Shown here: positions 9,765-19,079 of the stretch, in pieces
Layout of the letters: every line of letters starts with the position of its first letter
Numbering within the stretch: position 1 is the stretch's first letter
NCBI GenBank assembly: GCA_048013815.1
Contig: CM106586.1
Span: 13,206,001 to 13,270,000, forward strand
Reading direction: 5' to 3'
DNA: 64,000 nucleotides
DNA from: Setoptus koraiensis
Taxonomy: Eukaryota; Arthropoda
Notes under the pieces: model-generated
Databases searched by the model: none
The model's input: the letters and a program-made list of their open reading frames with translations, nothing else
What the model was told of the DNA's origin: nothing
Translations under genes and position numbers: made by a program

Positions 9765-12234
9765 TCCGACACAGAGGTTGTGTGCAAAACGTATTTCGTT
9801 TTATGCAATTGTTCGACGTTGTTAATCAATTGATTATTGTTATACTATTTATATACTATTGTAATTATGTAATTATGCCACTTGTTGTACGACAGCTTGA
9901 CACATAGCGAAATATTCTATTTTGTTCTATTCTTATATCACATTGTATCATATATATATGACAACACCAAACACATTAAATGCACACGATATACAGTATG
10001 CAATTACTATACTTTGCATGTACTACTTTGATAAATATCTGGTTGTTCTTTGATGTTGGTCCTTTATATTAGTCTTTTATATTGGTCTTATATATTAATC
10101 TTTTGTATTAGTCTTTTGTATTGGCACACAGGTAGGCACATTCACATGTTGAGTGTCGACACAGTGACAGAAGATTCAAAGTTAAAGTTGAACTTAAAAC
10201 CACTCGCTGCTCTTTATCCTGTTGTCCACTAGATTAGTAAGTCGGCATAATACCAGACCAATGGTTCTCGCTCAAGCTAACATGTTCATTGTCTTAATTA
10301 ATTAATTAATTGCATTAGTCGAATGAATCAGTCACAATCGCTAGAGTCCAATGTCCAGCAAAAAGCAAACTTTACAGTGGGTACAACAGGAGAAAGGGTC
10401 TCAAACGGTTTAATTTACGAGTTGTCTAGTTATAATTCATTTACTCATTCAGCAATTGTGATGATGATGCAACTATCTATACGACTTGATATATTTACTT
10501 GTTGTTGTCGTTGTTGTTGTTGTTGCTGGTGTTGCTGGTGGTGCTGATGGTGTTGTAGTTGGTGTAGTTGCCAGAATTGTGGCGTGATTCTTTTTAGATT
10601 ATGTCTTGCTGTTAGTGATGCGATTGTATTACGTCACTTTTAAATTCATTGTTTGTGTGCAGCTCATCATATTACGTAATAATAAATGTTTCAAATGTTT
10701 CATTTCATCAATTATCAGTCGTTCGCCTCGGCTCACTGCGGAACACCGATTAACATACCAATTGCATTGTGTCCACCTTATATAGTGGTCGCAACTCGCG
10801 AGCCCTATGTTCAATGTTCACAGTAGTGGTACCGTTATTGCACCTAGCAACTTTGCATAACTGGGTGTGTGTGGTTGCTAGGGAACTAGAGACCACCGTT
10901 GGTAACTATGATTGCGTTGCCTAGTGGACCAAGTGCAGCTGCTTCAGTATTGTTTGGCGCAAGTTGTTGTTGTTGTTGTTGCTGTTGGAATCGCAGTTTG
11001 ATTTTTAGTGTGCGTGTGTATTTATTCTTCTCATTGTTATTATCACTTACACTCTTTAGATGGTAGCTCGCATTCCCGTTATATTCACAATATTACATAT
11101 TAACAACTTTCATCAATGGTTGCGTCCAGACCGACATCACAACACTGATTAAAGCGCCAATTCTATTGTGTCCACCTTATATAGTGGCCAGCGTCACACA
11201 CGAGCTCTGTAGTCGAGCTGCCCAGGTAACTCGTGCATACAGCTCATACGTAATACGTGGCATGTACGTGTTTTTGTGTTGGCCAGTACCTAGCAACTTT
11301 GCATAACCGAATGTGGCCGAACGGTTGCCTAGGAAACTGGACTGGGCAACAAGAGAGTACCGTTGGTTACTATGATTGCGTTGCCTAGTTGACAAAGTGC
11401 AGCTGCTCCAGTTTTGCTCGGTCGCACGTTGTTGTTGTTGTTGCTGTTGTTGTTGCTGTCGTTGTTGCTGTTGCTGTTGTCGGAACTGCTGGCGGATTCG
11501 CCACGCAACGCAACAGCAATGGACAAAACAAAAGAACCGAAAAGCCGATAAAACTTTGCAGTGCAAAGTTTGCACTAATGTTCCCTACGTAATAATAGAT
11601 GAATAAACAATAACGCCTACTCATACATTAGTAGCGTGTTTGCTGCGGCAATGGCGCCGTCGCCATCGACGAGCTAGCCACCACAACAACAACGGCCACG
11701 AGCACACAACCCAACACGCTCTATCACACGAACAATCTGCAATAACTGACCGATGCAGCTCGTGCAACCCCACCTATGTGGCCAGTTGGTCAGTTGGCTA
11801 TCTGTGTAGCTGTGTGGCCTCACCCACTAATCTATCTATCATACTCTCAATAATGACTATAAATAGGGCTGACTGTTTCTAGCAACACCGGCATTCCCCC
11901 CCCCTCGTTCCTAAATCACGAACTACAAAATTGGTTCACTTTCAGCATGGTCTCGCCAACTACGCCCCTATGCGGCCCCACACTGCCCCTACACGGCCTC
12001 TATACGGCCTCTATACGGCCTCTATGCACTAGGCCAGGTATTTGTGCTCGACGACCGTTTGTATGGGGCACACGTAGGCACATGATGATAAAGTAAATTG
12101 CATAATTGCAGATAGCGAAGCAGTAAAAACGGTCCCTTTTGAATTTGTGACTTTGCGAGCACACACGCATTCAGAGGCGACACATAGAGAGAGAATAGAC
12201 ATACGAATGCAAATGCAAACTTTCAAATGGCTCA
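9765..12234. other. Intergenic region between Alk and the SH2B-type gene
   Basis: No supportable gene. The first kilobase is AT-rich. A diverged tandem duplication occupies 10743-11452 and is listed separately. A good TATA string (TATAAATAG, 11858-11866, + strand) has no initiator at the expected distance. Confidence 0.55.
10743..11452. repeat. Diverged tandem duplication (period about 401 bp) with X-box-like sites
   Basis: The block from 10743 recurs from 11144. Both copies contain, in the same order: CACCGATTAA/CACTGATTAA, TGTCCACCTTATATAGTGG, CCTAGCAACTTTGCATAA, a GTTGC(C/T)TAGG motif, ACTATGATTGCGTTGCCTAG, AGTGCAGCTGCT, and a GTT run. The motif GTTGCC-TA-GGAAAC at 11324-11337 and its partner at 10874-10886 resemble RFX X-boxes. 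Both copies have diverged by small insertions. Neither encodes protein. Confidence 0.75.
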
Positions 12235-12272
12235 GGGGTGGGTCCTCTATTCAGATAATGAGGACCCACCCC
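12235..12272 (-). other. Perfect 13-bp hairpin downstream of the SH2B-type gene
   Basis: GGGGTGGGTCCTC at 12235-12247 is followed after a 12-nt AT-rich loop by its exact reverse complement at 12260-12272. It lies 117 nt past the stop codon of the minus-strand SH2 gene, so it probably falls in the 3' UTR. The stem is strong and GC-rich against an AT-rich loop. Confidence 0.6.
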
Positions 12273-12388
12273 AATCATTATCAAAAAATGATAGTGGTGC
12301 AAGGTGGGTGTAGTTTAGTTGGTGTGCGTGCGTGTGTGTGTGAGCGGCTGCGGCGGCGGCCACCACCAGGCGAGGCAAAAAGTTTTAG

Positions 12389-12967
12389 CTAATCATCATC
12401 GGACGCTTTTTGCATCTGATATTTTATTCCCGGTTTTATGTTTGTCGTTTGTTCTTCAATTAGGTTTATAGGAGCCAGAAGAACTCCGCGCTGATGGCGT
12501 CTCGCGCCATGCATTTGCGTTGTGATCGCTCTGCCGGAGAATGGTATAGAATTTTGTTTAAAATGTTCCATCATATGATTGATAGATTGAAATGTCATAT
12601 GTTTAACAATACATTTGTTATCACTGGTTATAGACAATCTTAAATGTTTTGCATTGCCATAACAATTGAACGTGAGCACATACTCTCCCGGTTTAGTTTC
12701 GCTAGGCCTCACCAAATATAGACCGTGACTTTCTAGGCCGTCTTTCAATATGATCCTAGTGGCCTCCTCTCGCGACAGGTGCCTGTTGAACCAGGGATAT
12801 ATGTCGAGTTGGCATTTTGTTGTGTCGTCGTTTTGGTTTTGGCGCCTATGTGATTGTGACGTTGGAGGCGTCTGATGTTTGGGGTCGATATAGACATTCT
12901 TTGAGTTTGATTGCAAGGCTCTAGATTTGCTGAGAGTGCTGTTGTTAAAACTTTGATTCATGCCCAT
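12389..12967 (-). CDS. Lnk: SH2B/Lnk-type SH2 domain protein (possibly last exon only)
   Basis: The frame encodes 192 residues with an SH2 domain at about 58-150. Its wording is typical of SH2B adaptors: YPWF at the start, SHGLYLVRPSETKPGEYVLT around the phosphotyrosine-binding Arg87, then NAKHLRLS, FQSI and MMEHFK. SH2B/Lnk proteins couple insulin-receptor-type kinases and JAKs to downstream signalling. Family members are usually 500 residues or more, with a dimerisation region and a PH domain before the SH2; neither is present here. The ATG at 12967 directly follows TCATCATCATAG, a possible splice acceptor, so this may be the terminal exon of a longer gene. Only about 1.6 kb separates it from the sFRP on the other strand. 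No C-terminal Cbl-binding tyrosine is seen. Confidence 0.78.
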   Translation of the reverse strand: MGMNQSFNNSTLSKSRALQSNSKNVYIDPKHQTPPTSQSHRRQNQNDDTTKCQLDIYPWFNRHLSREEATRIILKDGLESHGLYLVRPSETKPGEYVLTFNCYGNAKHLRLSITSDNKCIVKHMTFQSINHMMEHFKQNSIPFSGRAITTQMHGARRHQRGVLLAPINLIEEQTTNIKPGIKYQMQKASDDD

Positions 12968-14551
12968 CTATGATGATGATAATATAATATAGGTAGATAA
13001 TATAAATAATAATAGAGGTAAATCATAAACAGCGATGATATATTTTTGGTGACATTATTATCGATGATATTGTTGTGATTCTGCTGCTGCTGCTCTACAT
13101 TAAAGGCGCTCTCAGAAAAATGGAGCGACAATTCATACATGTAAGTGTTCACATGTGAGTTTGTATCAATGGCCCACCGGAGGCTTGAGTGTAAATCCGC
13201 CAGGGCGGCTGCGTGAGTCACTCACAAGCGAGCGCAGTTGTCAGTGAGTGCGCCAGTGGGCAGTTGTCTGCAGACGGGGCTCATCTGCAGACAAGCTGCG
13301 TATTTTGATTGAAGTTGAGCAGCGCGAGCGGAAACATTTGTGGATACAGCGCGCGCGCTTGCGAGCGTTAATTGTGGCGCCCGGAGCGCGCCTAGCGGCC
13401 GGAGCGAAAGCCACCGGAAGGCCTTGCGAGTGGGCGCAGCGAGAGTGGGCCGATGTGTGCGATGCGATATGCGATATGTGTGTTCATAAAACACACACAC
13501 CCGCCCGCGAATGAATGGCGCACTGACAATTCTGTTCCGCGCTGTTCCGTTCTGCGCTGCACTGCGCTGTTTTCTTCCGATTGGGCAGCATGTGTGCAGG
13601 CTGGCCGCAGTGCGGCCAGTGCACTGCACACACACACACACAGTGCACATGCGAGTGCAGCCAGTGCACGCCAGTCACACAATCAACATCTGGTTCTAGT
13701 TTGTGCGTGCTGCACCGTGTGACCGTTCGACCGAACGAGCGTGAGAATGCGTGTCCGTGCGTGCAACACACCCGCTCTATTGTGTTGTCCCGTTCGTCTA
13801 TCGTCCGCTGTCGTTTGTTGTTGACCACTCGCTGGTGCGTTCGTCCGCCCGTCCGTCCGTTCGTTCGTTCGTCTCCGTTTGGCCGCAATTGTGCATAGGA
13901 TTCCTTCGATTATCCCAGCGCGATATATATACAAAACATATATAAACTGTCGTGGCTATTGACTTCTTTTAAAATTTATCTATAACATAATACTTCTCTC
14001 TGACTACTTGTCAGTAATATAATGCTGTATCTCTGGCACGGCTCGAACGCTTGTCCGGCGCTCAAACGGCGCTAATAGTTTGTTTGTACGCTGGCTGCAA
14101 CCGTTTGGCCATTGGCAACCAAATGTACACTTTGTACGGCTATACACTAGACCCACGAGACGACTACATTACTTTTTACGCCATTATTATTATTTTGCTG
14201 CACCACCATTTTATGTACACCACACACCACTCCGCTGCCACTAATATGGTATAAATAATATAATTTATTTTATTATGCCCACCGCCAGCAACACCATTTG
14301 ACCAGATGACAGCGATGAGCGTCACCACCACAAGGACACACTTAATATTGACTATTCAACAATATTGACCATATATCGACCATTGCCACCATTGCCACCA
14401 TAGCGAGCATCATGCAACTCTGACCACCAATTCAACCAAATTGGCGTTTCTCAATCACTTGCCAGCACCGTCCAGCCAGCCAGCCAGCACTATCTCACTT
14501 GAATAGCAGCACTATTTTTTCATAATAATTAGTCCATTGAGCAACAACACC
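12968..14551. other. Intergenic region between the SH2B-type gene and the sFRP gene
   Basis: No convincing exon was found. A minus-strand frame (13221-13020) contains THAAALADL followed by a Gln/Asn stretch and weakly recalls the SH2B dimerisation motif, but it has no ATG and the match is poor. 13600-13680 is rich in CACA and GTGCA strings; 13800-13870 holds CGTTCGTTCGTC-like simple repeats. Confidence 0.5.
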
Positions 14552-16073
14552 ATGCACAAACCGCTTCCGCTCCTATTGTACTGTATATTTGCAAACTTTC
14601 TCATAATCAACTGTTCAGCGCCTCATTCACACGCTGCCAGCCATGCCAGCACCTCTGGCCAGACCGCCGTTACCTCAAGCCGCGCTAACAGTCGCGTCAG
14701 TAACGATCGTCCTATCTGTGTAAATGTACCCACTAATCTGAGCTTCTGTCAGCCGCTGGGCTGGGGAAGCAAGATGCGACTTCCAAACTTGCTGGAGCAC
14801 CAATCCACACATGAGGTCGGTACACGCAATAACAATCTACAACTATCTATCTTATCAGTCATGTGACAAATTCATCATTAATCTCCAAAACATTCCAACA
14901 CTTTACAACATTTTACAGGTACAACTGCACGCTTCCACCTGGCAACAGCTTCAAGCCACCAAATGTAGTCCGGACTTGTCATTGTTCATATGTTCCATAT
15001 TGACGCCTGTCTGCTTAGATGTCGTTGTTCCGCCATGTCGATCTCTATGCTTGTCCGTCAAGGGAAATTGCGAGCCAATCATGAAAAGATATGATTACAG
15101 TTGGCCAAAAATCATTGATTGCAACAAGTTTCCCATCAACAAAGACATGTGCATAAGCCACGCAACAGAACTAGCAACAACGGATAGTGATTTTAGTTCA
15201 GCTACCGACATAATTAGCGAAACACATTCTAGTAATCGTAATCAAACTTCACAAACTGAAGATATAAACTCTATCAAGAGGAAAAAGGCCAAGAAGAATC
15301 GTCCAAATAGCAGGAAAAACTCAACTGTCTCAAATCAGCCAGCCCAGCCTGTCATTGAGTCATCTTTTCCATTTGATCCATCATCGAGGCCCAGAGATGA
15401 ACGCAAACAACCAGTCCAAATCGATAAAACAGTTGCACCGTTCGCTGACACCACAACTGCTCTATCTACGCATATCAATGAGACATCTCCAGATTTCAGC
15501 TATACAAATCAATCTAATGTCAACTTTATCCAGCTCTTTTGTTCGACCCATTCAGAGTGGTTAATCAAAACAAAAATTAACGACTTGCAACTATTTCGAG
15601 CTCAAGATAAAAGGAGAATGAAATTGAGATTTTATAAACAAATCTATGGACAGCCAATCAGTAGCAATTCTAAAAATTCAAAAAATAACTCTCACATAAT
15701 TGTCCATCTGACAAACAAAACATTAGCATTAACTTATAACCAAAAATCGATACATTCCAACCTATTTGACAATCTTGTGGCCAGTTCATCGATAAGTTCA
15801 AGTCCAGTCAATGCCAATAGTACGCACAATTTGATGCAATCCTATCTTTTAGCAGGTAAGACTTTGAAGAATCAGCAAAGACTTATTACAATGTGGATGT
15901 TGTGGCCAAGAAAAGATTCAGATCATGCTAGCCAGTCCAGTGAAGATAGATTGCCTAATATTAATCAAAATCTTCTTCAAGATTACAAGGAAATCAAAAA
16001 GAAAGGCGCTAAAGTATGCAATCAGTTTTCTACTCGACCAACCAGGAAAAGTGGCTCCACCAGTCATACGTAA
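14552..16073 (+). CDS. Secreted frizzled-related protein
   Basis: Two exons, 14552-14815 and 14919-16073, spliced in phase 0 at GAG|GTCGGT and TTTTACAG|GTACAA, give 472 residues. ATG 14552 opens a hydrophobic signal peptide (HKPLPLLLYCIFANFLIINC). Residues 56-166 form a frizzled cysteine-rich domain with all ten cysteines (C56, 66, 104, 113, 120, 128, 132, 139, 156, 166) and the hallmark PPCRSLC and WP...C..FP spacing. There is no seven-helix region, so it is a secreted Wnt-binding protein rather than a Frizzled. The rest is Ser/Asn/Lys-rich. The part from FCSTHSEWLIKTKI to the end could be a diverged netrin-like domain, but I cannot confirm it. It is convergent with the dorsal homologue, 378 bp apart. 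Confidence 0.85.
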
Positions 16074-16425
16074 CATGGTGAATAGATTACTGATAGTTAC
16101 CATAGCATTGAAGTAGCTACAGACTTCTGCACTTAGTAGGGGTCACAAACTATATCAGAAAGAGTCTCATACAACGTGATCACACACAATCAAGATTAAC
16201 ACATATCACCCCCAGGAACCAGACAAATATTCATCTTCGTCACGTCGTCCATGCCAACGATGAAGGTGATCCTGCAAATTTTTGCTGGTTTCTACACGAT
16301 ATTAACGTCCAGGAGAGAAGTAACAGTATCACTCAAATGACGTATTAGTATCTAAGATAAATAAGCTTAATAATTATAATAGTCTTTTTTATCTATACTA
16401 CTTGATAGTAATTATTGCAAATCAT

Positions 16426-16440
16426 TTTATTTAGTTTATT
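16426..16440 (-). terminator. Two poly(A) signals for the dorsal homologue
   Basis: On the minus strand AATAAA occurs twice (16440-16435 and 16431-16426), 11-26 nt after the stop codon of the Rel gene. The rest of the 378-bp convergent gap with the sFRP gene (16074-16451) shows nothing else. Confidence 0.5.
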
Positions 16441-16451
16441 GCATAATATGG

Positions 16452-19079
16452 CTATCTGATTGTACTAGAATCATCTAGCTGCTGCAAGATATTATTATCA
16501 ACGACAGGCTGGGGATCTAATTCGGATACTTGAGGAGTATTCAGTGTATGATCTAATTGGTTGTTCTGAGCATTATTATTGTCGCTCGTTGAAGCATTCG
16601 TTGCAGAGTCGACAACACTAGTAAATCTTGGATTGGTGTTACTATTGCTGTTATTGGTACCGATTCCCGAGTTACTTGTTAGGTTAAATGATAGATTTGA
16701 ATCCAAGTTGAGCATAAGTGTAGAATTGAATGCAATCTCTTTCATCAATGTAGTATCTAAGCCATCTAGACCTAGACTATCTAATCTGGTTGACAACGCG
16801 TTGGTATCGGGTGTATTATTTCTGCTTGCATGTTGTGGCCTGTCATCAGACATTGGGCGTGGACTCCTTTCAACTATTTGCATGATCTTACCATCATCAT
16901 CAATGATTTCATGCTTCACAACAACTCTATTAGATAGTGGTGGTTTATGTTGCTGTTGCTGTACTTCGTAGTGATTTATTTGTTTACGGAGACACTGAGC
17001 AGCAGCGTCACCTTCAGCAGCACTAGTCAAATTGTCCAGCCTCTGTAGGTCCATTCTGACATTTGCATTAGGGGAGTGTTGTTGATCAGGAACAGGTGTA
17101 GAACTAAACTGCGGAGAAATACTGTTGCTAGCAATAGGCGCTGGCGAGTGATTATCTGTAGGGACATTTAGACGCTGATTGTTGACGTAGTAGCTTGCAG
17201 TATTAGTGCTGTAGGACGTATCCACTCCAGGTCGACTACCATCAGGTGTATCTTGAAATCTGGCTTGGTGATGATGATGACCTAGCAAGTTTGGCGAAGG
17301 TGTATTCTGTCGCGAACAGTTATCATTTTGAACATTGCGTTGCTGGTGATAATTGTAAGCTTGCTGATTGTGGGTACCAGAACCAGGTGCTTTTATTGCG
17401 AGCAAATTGGGTGATAATGATGGTGATGCAACATCCTGAGAATTTGTTTGTTGATTGAGTTGATAGTTGGCGAAGGTAGCCTTGTTGGTGTAGATTTTAC
17501 GGCCGTCTAAACCACCAGCTGTGTCGGCAGTCAGATTGACCTGTTGAGACATAGAAGTGGACGCGTTGAGAAGTTGATCGTGATTCGAAATCAATGCCTG
17601 ATTGGTGAGATGCTGTTGCTGTTGTTGAGGATAATGTTGTTGCTGTTGCAAATGAGAAGGTATAATTTGGGCCTGCTGGAAGTGGTGACTGTATGGCATT
17701 TGCTGGTGTTGCTGTTGATATTGCTGATGAGGTTGCAGAATGTTTTCTCTGACATAATTATTCAAGTCTATTTTTTCAATCTTTTGTCTTTTTCTAGCTA
17801 CAATATCTTCGTCGTTCTCGCAAGGTAAAAACTGGAATAGTCTTGGTTCGCTAACTTGATTATCAGACGGTCTCTTCAATTGTACACGAACCATAACCGG
17901 ATGTTGAATGTTCTCAGTGTGATATTTTGGTGTTCTGAAACAAATCGCGGCCTGTTTGTGCACGTCGTTAGGTTGAAATTCAGAATACTGTTCCCATAAT
18001 AATTTTCCATTTACCTCCTCATAGAATCTTATCTGGATATCATCTTTGGAGATTCTATCGCACAACAAAATCACCTCACGTCCTCCAGTGGCTGGCGCTG
18101 AACAATGGCTCAGCTTTGTTATTACCAAGTCTGACATGGCTTTTTTATCGTGAATAGGCTCGGAAACAACGGGCGCCAGGGGCACTGTGCAAGTCTTGCC
18201 ATCGGGGCCTTCTATGAATACTTGAAAGCACAATCTAACAACGTTTAAGTCTATGTTCGAAATACGCTGCTTATGGGCGAATCCCGTCCTGAATGGATCA
18301 ACTTGAATAGTTTCCCTAAGATTGAGCGATTCTTCAATATCTCTCTTTTTGACACATTGTACACCAAGACTAGTGAAACTACAAATCATATCAGAATTGT
18401 TATTCATAACAATGGTGCAAATACCTTTCTTGCATCCTTCTTTACCCACTATGTTGTGAGGGTGAGGCCTGAAAGGATAGTCTTTAGTGACGCAAGACAC
18501 TACTACAACTGCTTTTCCAACATAATTCATTACTTGTATTGTGGGGTATGTTTTGTTATCTGTAGTTGAATTTGCACCAGGCAATGAGCCCGCCGACCTG
18601 CCCTCACATTCATATCTAAACCTCAATGAGCATCTAGCTGGTTGTTCAATGATTTTAACATATGGTCTAGAGACTAGGCTCTTGGATGGTGTCATTAGTT
18701 TAGTGTTTGTGGACATTTGCATCCCTGATTCATTGACCATTTTGTTGTTGTACGTCGAAGGATTAATAGATGAATGATTCACTTGTTGCTTTACAATATT
18801 GTTGTTATTGTTTACAGGATTACCGTAACCACCATACTGGAATTGTTGTTCTTTCACTGCATGAGATTTATCTAATAAGATGTTGGCGTACAAGTTGTCT
18901 GTTTGTTGTTGTTGCTGTTGATCTCCTTGATTTTGATATTTCGATTCCTCCAAATTGATGAGAGCCTCTATATCGTCTAGAGTTTCATTGTGTTGATCAT
19001 TGTTTATTGTACTCTCATTATTGGTGACCTCTGGTGTCTTGCGTTCGTTCAAGAAAGGTTCTCTGGTCGTCTGATACAT
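16452..19079 (-). CDS. dl: Dorsal-type NF-kB/Rel transcription factor
   Basis: An uninterrupted 875-residue frame. Residues 139-425 form a Rel homology domain: RPYVKIIEQP, the DNA-recognition loop RFRYECEGRSAGSLPG, KKRDIEESL, DPFRTGFAHK, and the dimerisation half from LVITKLSHCSAP through VMVRVQLKRPSD. The KRPSD site corresponds to the PKA-type site of Dorsal/RelA, and RKRQK (429-433) is the nuclear localisation signal. The C-terminal half is Gln/His/Asn-rich activation-domain-like sequence without ankyrin repeats, which places it with Dorsal/Dif rather than Relish. Residues 719-731 hold a SUMO-type VKHE followed by DDDGK. Lack of introns across the whole coding region is unusual for a Rel gene. 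Expected role: Toll-pathway effector retained by Cactus. Confidence 0.93.
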   Translation of the reverse strand: MYQTTREPFLNERKTPEVTNNESTINNDQHNETLDDIEALINLEESKYQNQGDQQQQQQTDNLYANILLDKSHAVKEQQFQYGGYGNPVNNNNNIVKQQVNHSSINPSTYNNKMVNESGMQMSTNTKLMTPSKSLVSRPYVKIIEQPARCSLRFRYECEGRSAGSLPGANSTTDNKTYPTIQVMNYVGKAVVVVSCVTKDYPFRPHPHNIVGKEGCKKGICTIVMNNNSDMICSFTSLGVQCVKKRDIEESLNLRETIQVDPFRTGFAHKQRISNIDLNVVRLCFQVFIEGPDGKTCTVPLAPVVSEPIHDKKAMSDLVITKLSHCSAPATGGREVILLCDRISKDDIQIRFYEEVNGKLLWEQYSEFQPNDVHKQAAICFRTPKYHTENIQHPVMVRVQLKRPSDNQVSEPRLFQFLPCENDEDIVARKRQKIEKIDLNNYVRENILQPHQQYQQQHQQMPYSHHFQQAQIIPSHLQQQQHYPQQQQQHLTNQALISNHDQLLNASTSMSQQVNLTADTAGGLDGRKIYTNKATFANYQLNQQTNSQDVASPSLSPNLLAIKAPGSGTHNQQAYNYHQQRNVQNDNCSRQNTPSPNLLGHHHHQARFQDTPDGSRPGVDTSYSTNTASYYVNNQRLNVPTDNHSPAPIASNSISPQFSSTPVPDQQHSPNANVRMDLQRLDNLTSAAEGDAAAQCLRKQINHYEVQQQQHKPPLSNRVVVKHEIIDDDGKIMQIVERSPRPMSDDRPQHASRNNTPDTNALSTRLDSLGLDGLDTTLMKEIAFNSTLMLNLDSNLSFNLTSNSGIGTNNSNSNTNPRFTSVVDSATNASTSDNNNAQNNQLDHTLNTPQVSELDPQPVVDNNILQQLDDSSTIR

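Noticed and set aside
13020-13221. Possible dimerisation-domain exon of the SH2B-type gene (THAAALADL...)
   Set aside because: Similarity is limited to a few alanines; there is no ATG, spacing to the SH2 exon is very short and the frame runs into Asn and Tyr repeats.
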